Assembly (NCBI GenBank): GCA_946494345.1
Contig: CAMMBX010000003.1
Coordinates: forward strand, 1-42,716
Length of the DNA stretch: 42,716 nt
Direction: 5' to 3'
Origin: an uncultured Mycoplasmatota bacterium
Lineage (GTDB): Bacteria; Bacillota_I; Bacilli_A; RF39; UBA660
In this document: positions 8,588-15,448 of the stretch, piece by piece
Layout of the letters: each line of letters opens with the position of its first letter
How positions within the stretch are numbered: position 1 is the stretch's first letter
Made by a program: the position numbers and the translations under genes
The notes under the pieces: generated by a model
The model's database searches: none
What the model saw: only the letters and a program-made list of their open reading frames with translations
Told to the model about the DNA's origin: nothing

Positions 8588-9814
8588 ATGAATGATTCCA
8601 TTTTTGATAAGTTGGATTTTGGACTTTTTGAACCATTAATTAAAGATGATGATATAACTGATATTTCTTATTGTAATCACGGACAAATTTGGATTCGTTC
8701 TTTAACCCAAGGTTCTAAAAGAGTAGAAATTGAAGGGCTAAATGATGCTTTTGTAGAGAAGTTAGCCTTTCAATGTTCTAATGTTATGGGAACTACATTT
8801 AATAATGCTAAACCATTTTTGGATGCTGAATCTACAGAACTTCGTCTTAACTTTGTTCATGATTCTATTGCTACTAACGGTATTGCAGTAGTTATTCGTA
8901 AAACACCAGCTAAGATTAGGTTATCTAGAGAAAAGTTACTTAAAGAAGATTATTTTACTGCTAACATTCATGACATTTTAATGAAATGTGTTGAAGGACA
9001 TTGTAATATTATGGTTAGTGGTGAGACTGGTTCTGGTAAGACTGAGTTTGTTAAATATTTGGCCAGTCATACTAAAGAAGATGAAAAGATTATTACAATT
9101 GAAGATACTTTGGAACTTCACTTAGATAAAATCTTTCCACATCGAGATATCGTAGCGATGAAAACAAATAACGTTGCCAGTTATTCTGATGTATTAGTTA
9201 CTTGTATGAGACAAAACCCAAAATGGATTTTATTATCAGAGGTACGTAGTGCTGAAGCAGTTACAGCTGTTCGTAACTCAATATCATCAGGACATAACAT
9301 TTTGTCAACAATTCATGCTGATAAAGCAAGTGCTATTCCTTATCGTATGTATTCACTTCTTGAAAGTGATATTGATGTGGATCAGTTCTTAACAACAATT
9401 TATCGTTATATTCAATTAGGAGTTCATATTAAAGCTTATTATAGTAAAGAATATGGTCAGTTTCACCGTGAAGTTGATGAGGTTGTTGAGTTTTATGTTG
9501 ATGATGATAATAAACCTCAGTCTCATATTCTTTATCAGAAGACTTTTGGTAAGGCTCCTGTTCAAAATATGCCTACTAAACATTTAAAAGAGTATTTAGA
9601 GAATCAAAATATCTTTATTGATAATCTATTTACTAAGGGGGATTCAATGAATGCAGTTAATAATGAAGTTAATAATGAAGTTAATAATATTGTTACACCT
9701 AGTGTGCAACAATCTACGGTTAATGTGGTAGAATCTCCTAATTTTGCTAATACTGTTAATACTGTTAATCAAGCGCCACAGCCTAAGGCTCCATTTCCTA
9801 CTGAGATAGTTTAA
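8588..9814 (+). CDS. cpaF: CpaF/TadA-type secretion ATPase
   Basis: 408 residues, cytoplasmic hexameric motor that powers pilus subunit assembly. Walker A GETGSGKT at 145-152, Asp box IEDTLEL at 171-177, Walker-B-like WILLSEVRSAEA at about 213-224, and His box GHNILSTIHAD at 235-245 are all seen. Family members usually have GEVRG; here SEVRS is a mild change. The N-terminal domain lacks the long extra helical region of many CpaF proteins. The last 60 residues are low complexity and rich in Asn and Val (repeated VNNE), unlike the family, and look like a flexible extension. The ATG at 8588 follows an aaggggt site. TadB- and TadC-like genes follow directly. Confidence 0.92.
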   Translation: MNDSIFDKLDFGLFEPLIKDDDITDISYCNHGQIWIRSLTQGSKRVEIEGLNDAFVEKLAFQCSNVMGTTFNNAKPFLDAESTELRLNFVHDSIATNGIAVVIRKTPAKIRLSREKLLKEDYFTANIHDILMKCVEGHCNIMVSGETGSGKTEFVKYLASHTKEDEKIITIEDTLELHLDKIFPHRDIVAMKTNNVASYSDVLVTCMRQNPKWILLSEVRSAEAVTAVRNSISSGHNILSTIHADKASAIPYRMYSLLESDIDVDQFLTTIYRYIQLGVHIKAYYSKEYGQFHREVDEVVEFYVDDDNKPQSHILYQKTFGKAPVQNMPTKHLKEYLENQNIFIDNLFTKGDSMNAVNNEVNNEVNNIVTPSVQQSTVNVVESPNFANTVNTVNQAPQPKAPFPTEIV

Positions 9815-9829
9815 GAGAGGAGGAATTTC

Positions 9830-10723
9830 ATGGTACTTTTTTTACTATTAATAATTGCTATTGTTATTATTTTGTATAGAAATTATAAAGGACAAAATGT
9901 TTCTAAATATATTACTGAACAAGTTCAGGCAGTATATGATAAGTTTGCACCTTATTCTTATAAAGTAGTAAGGGAGAAAACAAAACAGTTGGGTCAAGAA
10001 TATACAGCAAGGCAATATTTAATTCAAATAGTTATAATGGGTGGCTTTGCAGGTATTGTAACGTATATGTACTTTTATAACTTAATAGTTTCAATAATTT
10101 ATGTTGTTATTGCTATAGCTTTTATTCCTTATTTATCTTTTTTAAGATGTAAAAGGGTATATAGTGAATTTATATTTGAACAAATACAAGTTTATACTAC
10201 TAATACTATTATGGAATTTGCTACGACACAAAGTTTTGTTAAATCTCTAGAAGGCGTTAGAGATTCTGGTATTTTGGAAGATCCAGTACTTTCTGATGTT
10301 AATAAGATGATTGATATGGCTTATGAAGAAGGGTCAATTGATGGGGCCTTAAACTTTATGAGTGATAAATATCCTTATTACATAGTAAAAAATATGCATC
10401 AATTGTTTTTACAAATAACTAAAGAAGGTGCTCAAGATACGGGAGAGAGTTTGGAAAATATGCAACTTGATATTGATACTCTTGTTGAAAGTGTTTATCG
10501 TGATAGAATGGATAGAGCTAATTTCCATAAGAAATTTTTACAATATGGTATTATGTTATTCCTTTTAGTTATGTTAATTCAATATATGCTTGGTAGTGAA
10601 AGTTATATTGAACTTATTAAGAGTATTTGGGTTCAACTTGTTCTTCATTTTATTATTATTTTTAATAGTTACTTCTTATTAAAAGGAGAAAAATATTATA
10701 ATGAGAATGTGGGGGTTGAATAG
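9830..10723 (+). CDS. tadB: TadB-like inner membrane platform protein
   Basis: 297 residues, type II secretion F-domain type. Hydrophobic segments lie at 1-17, about 62-85, 88-108, 236-255 and 263-284. The cytoplasmic part in the middle (ESLENMQLDIDTLV, YRDRMDRANFHKKFL) fits the helical F domain that contacts the CpaF ATPase. It starts 15 bases after cpaF with a gaggagg site and is followed 2 bases later by the TadC-like gene. TadB and TadC pair as the platform of Tad pili. Assignment rests on topology, the F-like helices and the order cpaF-tadB-tadC. Confidence 0.8.
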   Translation: MVLFLLLIIAIVIILYRNYKGQNVSKYITEQVQAVYDKFAPYSYKVVREKTKQLGQEYTARQYLIQIVIMGGFAGIVTYMYFYNLIVSIIYVVIAIAFIPYLSFLRCKRVYSEFIFEQIQVYTTNTIMEFATTQSFVKSLEGVRDSGILEDPVLSDVNKMIDMAYEEGSIDGALNFMSDKYPYYIVKNMHQLFLQITKEGAQDTGESLENMQLDIDTLVESVYRDRMDRANFHKKFLQYGIMLFLLVMLIQYMLGSESYIELIKSIWVQLVLHFIIIFNSYFLLKGEKYYNENVGVE

Positions 10724-10725
10724 TT

Positions 10726-11505
10726 ATGGAAATAGTATTTGTTGCAGTTATTATTTTGTTTATTTTGATTTATAATAGAACAATTGATAAAAATAAATTT
10801 ATTAATGACAATAAAAAATATTTTGAAATATTAAGAGAAGATGATTATGACTTTCTTGTTTATGCAAAATATGGTGATAGTGCTTCTCCTAATGTTTTGT
10901 TTCAAAAAAGAATAACTTATGCAATTGGAGCATTCTTTATATTTATGTTTTTGTTTATTGATGATGTTAGTTTAATAAATATTATACTTGCTTGTTTAAT
11001 TGCAGTTTTCATATTCAAATCACCATATATGCAATTAAAAAAATATTATAAAGCTCATTTGCATCAAATCGATATAATGTTGCCATACTATTTAAAGAGT
11101 TTGGAAATATTAATTCAGCATTATACTGTTCCTGTAGCGATAGGTAAAAGTATAAATGATGCTCCTGATATTTTTAAACCAGGACTTCGGGAATTAATTG
11201 AAAAAATTAATTCAGGAGACTCTAGTATTACACCTTATATGGATTTTGCTAATACTTATCCAGTTAGAGATTCTATGAGAATGATGAGACTTTTGTATCG
11301 TCTTGGTCTTGGTGGTCAAGAAAAGAAACAAGAAAGGCTTTTAATGTTTTCTCGTACTGTTTCTAACTTACAAGCGAAAGCAAGAGAGACTAAGTATAAA
11401 GAAAGACTTGATCATATGGGAAATCAGACTATGATTATGCTAGTTGTTACTGGTGTTAGTGTTATGATTGTCATATTAGCGTCAATGTTAACTATGATTG
11501 CATAA
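10726..11505 (+). CDS. tadC: TadC-like inner membrane platform protein
   Basis: 259 residues with TM segments at about 3-17, 64-83, 85-102 and 236-258. The cytoplasmic loop carries F-domain-like features: IDIMLPYYLKSLEILIQ, SMRMMRLLYRLG and the C-terminal RLDHMGNQTMIMLV that leads into the last TM. It is one base-triplet away from tadB and so is coupled to it. The gene is followed by a new promoter (11513-11541) that drives the pilin genes, so motor and pilins can be expressed at different levels. Confidence 0.8.
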   Translation: MEIVFVAVIILFILIYNRTIDKNKFINDNKKYFEILREDDYDFLVYAKYGDSASPNVLFQKRITYAIGAFFIFMFLFIDDVSLINIILACLIAVFIFKSPYMQLKKYYKAHLHQIDIMLPYYLKSLEILIQHYTVPVAIGKSINDAPDIFKPGLRELIEKINSGDSSITPYMDFANTYPVRDSMRMMRLLYRLGLGGQEKKQERLLMFSRTVSNLQAKARETKYKERLDHMGNQTMIMLVVTGVSVMIVILASMLTMIA

Positions 11506-11512
11506 AAAATAG

Positions 11513-11541
11513 GTTACAAAACAGTAATTATTTGATATAAT
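11513..11541 (+). promoter_or_regulatory. Promoter of the pilin genes
   Basis: -35 GTTACA (11513-11518), 17-base spacer, extended -10 TGa-TATAAT (11533-11541). It lies 37 bases upstream of the small pilin ATG and provides a separate start for the pilin, TadE-like and TadZ-like genes. Confidence 0.6.
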
Positions 11542-11578
11542 TAATTTTGTAAGATAATATGAAAGGAGAGGGTATTTC

Positions 11579-11737
11579 ATGAAAGAAGCGACTGGAGAGT
11601 TAAATATGACTGTAGTAACTATTGTACTTATTGGAGTTATTGCAGCTTTCTTTGCAATATTCTGGCCTAATGTTATTCAACCAGCTATTGAAGATAATTG
11701 GGAAAGTAATGTTGGTACTATTGATGATATAAATTAA
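11579..11737 (+). CDS. Flp-like small pilin (52 residues)
   Basis: The gene encodes 52 residues starting MKEATGELNM, then an unbroken hydrophobic helix (about 10-29, ending AAFFAIFWP) and a short acidic tail ending DDIN. It has an excellent aaaggagagg RBS and its own extended -10 promoter, so it is surely expressed. A short polar leader with Gly6-Glu7 directly before the hydrophobic helix resembles class III/type IVb prepilins (Flp). The Glu falls at +1 of the possible cleavage site, not +5 as in typical Flp, so processing after Gly6 is inference. No prepilin peptidase is found in this window. Position between TadC and TadE-like genes supports it as the major pilin. Confidence 0.7.
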   Translation: MKEATGELNMTVVTIVLIGVIAAFFAIFWPNVIQPAIEDNWESNVGTIDDIN

Positions 11738-11762
11738 TATTAGTTTGAGGATGTGATTAATA

Positions 11763-12215
11763 ATGAGAGATGCGATAGGTCAAGTTTTTGCTGTACAAAT
11801 TATTTTAGCTTTTGTTTTGTTAATTAATGGTTATATGGCTTATTCTGTTAATTATACTAGAGCATTTCGAGTTAAAAATCAAATAGTTAATATTATTGAA
11901 CAGTATGAGGGACCTTATAATGATGAAGCGATTGATAAAATAAATGATTATATTGATCAGATGACTTATGAGGTTCCTCCTAGACTTACTCAAGACTTTT
12001 TAGATGATTATGCTAATGCTAGTGAAAAAAGTTGTCAGAATGGATGGTGCTATGTAGCTCATGATGTCTCTATTAGTGATGGGGATGGAGAAAGGAATGG
12101 TAAGTATTATTCAGTAGTAACCTTTGTTAATATTAATATTCCTGTAATAAACAATATAGTAGGCTTAGGTGATTTCTTAAGAGTTGTAGGTGAAACTAGA
12201 ACGATTTATCAATAA
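11763..12215 (+). CDS. TadE-like minor pseudopilin
   Basis: 150 residues. The N-terminus RDAIGQVFAVQIILAFVLL is a short polar leader followed at once by one long TM (about 8-30), the layout of TadE/TadF pseudopilins. The C-terminal part is a soluble domain with two Cys in SCQNGWCYV (about 95-102), possibly a disulfide loop, and several beta strands (YYSVVTFVNINIPV). An RBS-like gagg lies upstream of ATG 11763. It follows the Flp-like pilin by 25 bases and probably works with it as a pilus initiation or tip component. This is inference from layout and neighbours. Confidence 0.65.
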   Translation: MRDAIGQVFAVQIILAFVLLINGYMAYSVNYTRAFRVKNQIVNIIEQYEGPYNDEAIDKINDYIDQMTYEVPPRLTQDFLDDYANASEKSCQNGWCYVAHDVSISDGDGERNGKYYSVVTFVNINIPVINNIVGLGDFLRVVGETRTIYQ

Positions 12216-12230
12216 AAAGGAAGTGATAGG

Positions 12231-13211
12231 GTGAACGTAATTATTGCTAACGAAGCGAAAGGAATGCTATCGACTTTAGATATTGATGTTATTAAAAGTG
12301 TTGATGGAGTTCATACTGCAGATGAAATTGTTGATATGTTCAAAAACTTCTTTTATGCTAGAATGATTTTAGATATTACAGCAATTAAAGATTATGAAGA
12401 TATTACTAATATTCAAAAAATATCTATTGGACTTGATGCTGATAAAATCATTCTTTTACTTCCTAATAATGAAACATCTACATCTAGTAGTTATTTATCT
12501 AAGATTATTTCTATGGGAATATATAACTTTACAACTACTGTTGATGGAGTTAAATATTTTTTAGAACATCCTAATACTTATAAAGATGTTGCACATATTC
12601 AGCAACTAAATGATTTATCTAGTACTATTAATGATAAAGTAATTGCAGGATCTAGAATAATAGGCATTAAAAATGTTACGGACCATGCAGGAAGTACAAC
12701 TCTTATTTATATGTTAAAAAAAGAACTTGAACAAACTTATGGAATGAGTGTTGTGGCTATTGAAGTTAATCGTCATGATTTTGCCTATTTTAATAGTAAT
12801 AATATGATTTCTGTTGATGATGAACATCTTATGACAGAGATTGTTAAACATAAAGATGTAGCAATTATTTTAATTGATTTGAATGATTCTAGTAATGAGG
12901 GTGCTTGTAATGATGTTTTATACTTAATAGAGCCTTCTAGTATTAGATTAAATAAATTAATGAGAAGAAATAGAAGAGTTTTTGAAGAATTAAAGGGTAA
13001 GAAGATTATTCTTAATATGAGTTTACTTTCTAACAGTGATATAATGGATTTTGAGTATGAAGGTAAGACTAAGGTCTTTTATAATATACCACCTCTTAAT
13101 GATAGAGTAAAAAATCCGGTATTAAGTGATTTTCTATCTAAGATAGGACTTATTAATAAGCCTAAAGAAAAAGAGAGCAGTGGAAAAATATTTGGACTAT
13201 TTAAACGGTAA
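12231..13211 (+). CDS. TadZ/CpaE-like atypical P-loop protein
   Basis: 326 residues from GTG 12231 (aggaag site 7 bases upstream; no ATG fits). The first 115 residues form an alpha/beta region resembling the receiver-like domain of CpaE/TadZ. From 140 on the order of a MinD/ParA-type ATPase can be followed: IIGIKNVTDHAGSTTLIY (143-160) stands where KGGxGKT should be, then VVAIEVN and VAIILIDLND. The Walker A Lys residues are absent; only Gly154-Ser-Thr-Thr remains. TadZ proteins are known for atypical Walker boxes and for placing the Tad machine in the cell. The gene follows the TadE-like pseudopilin by 15 bases. The family call is good; ATP binding is doubtful. Confidence 0.72.
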   Translation: MNVIIANEAKGMLSTLDIDVIKSVDGVHTADEIVDMFKNFFYARMILDITAIKDYEDITNIQKISIGLDADKIILLLPNNETSTSSSYLSKIISMGIYNFTTTVDGVKYFLEHPNTYKDVAHIQQLNDLSSTINDKVIAGSRIIGIKNVTDHAGSTTLIYMLKKELEQTYGMSVVAIEVNRHDFAYFNSNNMISVDDEHLMTEIVKHKDVAIILIDLNDSSNEGACNDVLYLIEPSSIRLNKLMRRNRRVFEELKGKKIILNMSLLSNSDIMDFEYEGKTKVFYNIPPLNDRVKNPVLSDFLSKIGLINKPKEKESSGKIFGLFKR

Positions 13212-13214
13212 TAA

Positions 13215-13243
13215 TTGACAAATTTTCATAATTTGTATATTAT
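13215..13243 (+). promoter_or_regulatory. Strong promoter of the VirB2-like/T4SS genes
   Basis: Consensus -35 TTGACA (13215-13220), 17-base spacer, -10 TATTAT (13238-13243), right after the TadZ-like stop codon. It is the best promoter in the locus and lies 25 bases before ATG 13268, fitting high expression of an abundant pilin-like subunit. Confidence 0.75.
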
Positions 13244-13267
13244 TATTGTAAGTGGAGGAGATTATAT

Positions 13268-13636
13268 ATGAAGAGTTTTATGTTAATGAATTTAGTACAA
13301 GTTTTAGATACAACTGTTAATGTGGATGGACCTTGTCATGGTTTTGGCTTCTTAGTTAGAATTGTTAAAAATGGGCTATTTCCTATTTTACAGATTGGTA
13401 TTCCTATTATCTTAATAGTTCTTGGTACTTTGGATTTAGGAAAAGCAGTTATATCTTCTGATGATAAAGCTGTTAAAGAAGCTCAATCTAAGTTAATTAA
13501 AAGATGTGTTTATGCAATATTAGTATTCTTTATTGTAACATTAATTAGTTTATTATTTACAATGATTGGTAATATTGCTGGTGATGCTGCTCCTGGATTA
13601 ACAAATTGGAGTAATTGTTGGAATAATCCTGAATAA
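13268..13636 (+). CDS. VirB2/TrbC-like two-TM subunit, copy 1
   Basis: 122 residues. The layout is a short N-terminal part with one Cys, TM1 (about 36-58), a charged loop with KAVISSDDKAVKEAQSKLIKR, and TM2 (about 76-98), then a polar tail with a second Cys. This is the hairpin topology of VirB2/TrbC pilins of type IV secretion systems. The same module occurs in the next gene and at the C-terminus of the third. No clear signal peptide is seen, unlike classical VirB2. RBS ggaggag precedes ATG 13268. A consensus promoter (13215-13243) and a downstream 24-base palindrome suggest this copy is made in largest amount. Confidence 0.65.
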   Translation: MKSFMLMNLVQVLDTTVNVDGPCHGFGFLVRIVKNGLFPILQIGIPIILIVLGTLDLGKAVISSDDKAVKEAQSKLIKRCVYAILVFFIVTLISLLFTMIGNIAGDAAPGLTNWSNCWNNPE

Positions 13637-13650
13637 TAGAAAATTATGAG

Positions 13651-13674
13651 TAAATAGCAACTAGTTGCTATTTA
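13651..13674. terminator. Perfect 24-base palindrome, possible attenuator
   Basis: A perfect palindrome with core AAATAGCAACTAG and its complement lies 14 bases after the stop of VirB2-like copy 1 and before copy 2. The stem is AT-rich with only a short T run, so it would be a weak terminator or an RNA-stabilising hairpin. Two related hairpins with the same AAATAG(C/T)AA core lie after copies 2 and 3. Confidence 0.55.
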
Positions 13675-13697
13675 TTTGTATTTATAGAAAGGTTTAT

Positions 13698-14048
13698 ATG
13701 TATTTTTTTCAAGTATTAGATGAAATAACAGTAAATGTTGAAAGTAATTGTTATGGTTTTGATGCTATAGTAAGAGTTATTAAAGAGGGTTTATTTCCAG
13801 TATTACAAATAGCAATACCAATTATTTTAATAGTTCTTTGTACTTTTGATTTAGGTAAAGCAGTTATAAGTAATGATGAAAAAGAAAATAAGAAAACTAT
13901 TAAGAGGTTAATTAGAAGACTTGTTTATGCTATAGTATTATTTTTCTTTGTTACAGTTATTAATTTAGCTTTTACTATGATAAGTGATATTACAGAAAAT
14001 GAAGATTTGCTTAGATGGAGCGAATGTTGGAATGATCCTAGTGGATGA
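13698..14048 (+). CDS. VirB2/TrbC-like two-TM subunit, copy 2
   Basis: 116 residues from ATG 13698 with gaaagg 5 bases upstream; a longer frame from TTG 13665 would run through the hairpin and is rejected. It is a tandem paralogue of the preceding gene: both have VLD(E/T)xTVNV near the start, GLFPxLQIxIPIILIVL as TM1, DLGKAVIS in the loop, and end in W(S)ECWNDP or similar. The loop here has ENKKTIKRLIRR in place of AVKEAQSKLIKR, so divergence is substantial. A duplicated pilin-like subunit could form a mixed pilus or serve as a minor subunit. The stop overlaps the start of the next hairpin. Confidence 0.65.
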   Translation: MYFFQVLDEITVNVESNCYGFDAIVRVIKEGLFPVLQIAIPIILIVLCTFDLGKAVISNDEKENKKTIKRLIRRLVYAIVLFFFVTVINLAFTMISDITENEDLLRWSECWNDPSG

Positions 14049-14079
14049 TAAAAATAGTAATTGTAATTGCTATTTTTAT
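14048..14079. terminator. Hairpin after VirB2-like copy 2
   Basis: Fifteen-base arms (14048-14062 and 14065-14079) pair throughout with one G-U wobble and carry the same AAATAGtAA/TTGCTATTT core as the palindrome at 13651. A run of five T lies in the 3' arm. The right arm also holds the TTGCTA that fits as -35 of the next promoter, so hairpin and promoter overlap. Confidence 0.55.
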
Positions 14080-14095
14080 TTTCTAATGATATACT
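14067..14095 (+). promoter_or_regulatory. Promoter of the third VirB2-like gene
   Basis: -35 TTGCTA (14067-14072), 17-base spacer, extended -10 TGa-TATACT (14087-14095), 29 bases before ATG 14125. The -35 lies in the 3' arm of the preceding hairpin. Confidence 0.5.
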
Positions 14096-14124
14096 TTATT
14101 TATGATGATGGGAGTGACTTAACG

Positions 14125-15354
14125 ATGAAAAGTAAGCTTTTTAATTTTATCTTTTTTTGCTTTTTAACTCTTCTATTCTTTAGTGTTAAAGATGTACATG
14201 CTTATACACCTGTTGAAGATGATTGCTTAGATAAAGGCACTTGTATTTTAGTTTGTAATTATAATAATGTATCTAAAGGCAGTAATAATAGAAAATTTAC
14301 AAGAAATATTTCTTTATATTATTATTTGGATAGTGAAGAATGGAAACTTTATTGGGAAGGGTCTTCAGCACCAAATTCAGGTGGTTCTAAGTTTTCGGTA
14401 CATACTAAAGGGCCTTCAACATTAGGTCATATATTTTCCAATAATGGTGAAAATGTTTATTTTAGTAGTCAACCAGATGCTTCTAAATTTAAATGTTTTG
14501 ATCACGCTTATTTAGATTATAGTAATCTTTTAAATTTTAATGAAGTTTGTTTTGATAATAATGGAAAAACATGTAAAAGCAAATATAATGGGGTAGGTAC
14601 TGCTTTCAAAGCTAATGACTATATAAGTGATGAACAGGATTATGATTTTGAAGATGATTTAACAAATTATGTTTCACATTGGAGTTTTGGGGATATAAGT
14701 TGTGATGATATTTTTAATAACTCTGTTGATATTAATAGTACAGATTACGTTAGTTCTAAGTTTGATAATGATTTAAAAACTAATTATTTACATGGTTATG
14801 ATGTTCCTGATTTTATTGCAAATAATGATATTTTAATTAATTCAAAAGAACAGGCAAAAACTGCTGTTGAAAATAAAAAAGCAGAATGTTTAAATCAAAT
14901 TCAACAATCAGTAACTAGTGGAGAAATAACTACTGATGAAGCGAATAGAAGACAAGAAATAGTTAATGGTATTAATTCAGATCAAGTAGCTGAAAATTTT
15001 CAAAATGCTGCTATAAAAACAAGAGACGAAAACATGACTATTAATAATTGGAATCAAACTGAAGTGAAATGTGAAGATATCTTTAAGTTTGATGAAGAAG
15101 GTTCTGTAGGATGGATTTTACAAACTTTATTTAACTATATTAAAGTTATAGGTCCTATTGCTGTAATTTTACTTAGTTCACTTGATTTTATTAAAGCAGT
15201 TGTAGGTACTGATGAGAAAGCAATGAAAGAAGCTCAATCTAAACTTATTATTAGATTAGTAGCAGCGGCAGCATTGTTCTTGATACCTACATTGTTACAA
15301 CTTTTATTAAATATAATAAATATAGCTATTCAACCAGAATGTTTTTTACGATAA
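14125..15354 (+). CDS. Secreted Cys-rich domain fused to VirB2-like module
   Basis: 409 residues from ATG 14125 (gggag site upstream); a frame extending back to 13984 overlaps the previous gene and is rejected. A Sec signal peptide (MKSKLFNF, hydrophobic core, VHAY) is followed by about 290 residues of polar, Cys-containing extracytoplasmic sequence with no family I recognise. The last 85 residues form the same two-TM hairpin as the two genes before: PIAVILLSSLDFIKAVVG, loop GTDEKAMKEAQSKLIIR, then TM2. The phrase KEAQSKLI(K/I)R is shared exactly with copy 1. It looks like a pilin-like anchor fused to a surface domain, perhaps a tip or initiation subunit of the T4SS channel. Function is inference; the shared module is seen. 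Confidence 0.65.
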   Translation: MKSKLFNFIFFCFLTLLFFSVKDVHAYTPVEDDCLDKGTCILVCNYNNVSKGSNNRKFTRNISLYYYLDSEEWKLYWEGSSAPNSGGSKFSVHTKGPSTLGHIFSNNGENVYFSSQPDASKFKCFDHAYLDYSNLLNFNEVCFDNNGKTCKSKYNGVGTAFKANDYISDEQDYDFEDDLTNYVSHWSFGDISCDDIFNNSVDINSTDYVSSKFDNDLKTNYLHGYDVPDFIANNDILINSKEQAKTAVENKKAECLNQIQQSVTSGEITTDEANRRQEIVNGINSDQVAENFQNAAIKTRDENMTINNWNQTEVKCEDIFKFDEEGSVGWILQTLFNYIKVIGPIAVILLSSLDFIKAVVGTDEKAMKEAQSKLIIRLVAAAALFLIPTLLQLLLNIINIAIQPECFLR

Positions 15355-15362
15355 TAACTGTT

Positions 15363-15394
15363 AAATAAATAGCAATATAAATTGCTATTTATTT
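15363..15394. terminator. Hairpin after the third VirB2-like gene
   Basis: Perfect 14-base arms (15363-15376 and 15381-15394) with loop ATAA, again with the AAATAGCAA/TTGCTATTT core. A TATAAT lies shortly after (15410-15415) but I see no good -35 for it. Confidence 0.6.
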
Positions 15395-15448
15395 TGATAT
15401 TTGTTACAATATAATAGAGTGATTATTTCGAAAGAGAAGTGATAATAA

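Noticed and set aside
13984-14124. Longer N-terminus for the third VirB2-like protein
   Set aside because: It overlaps the preceding gene and a hairpin; a clear RBS and signal peptide support ATG 14125.
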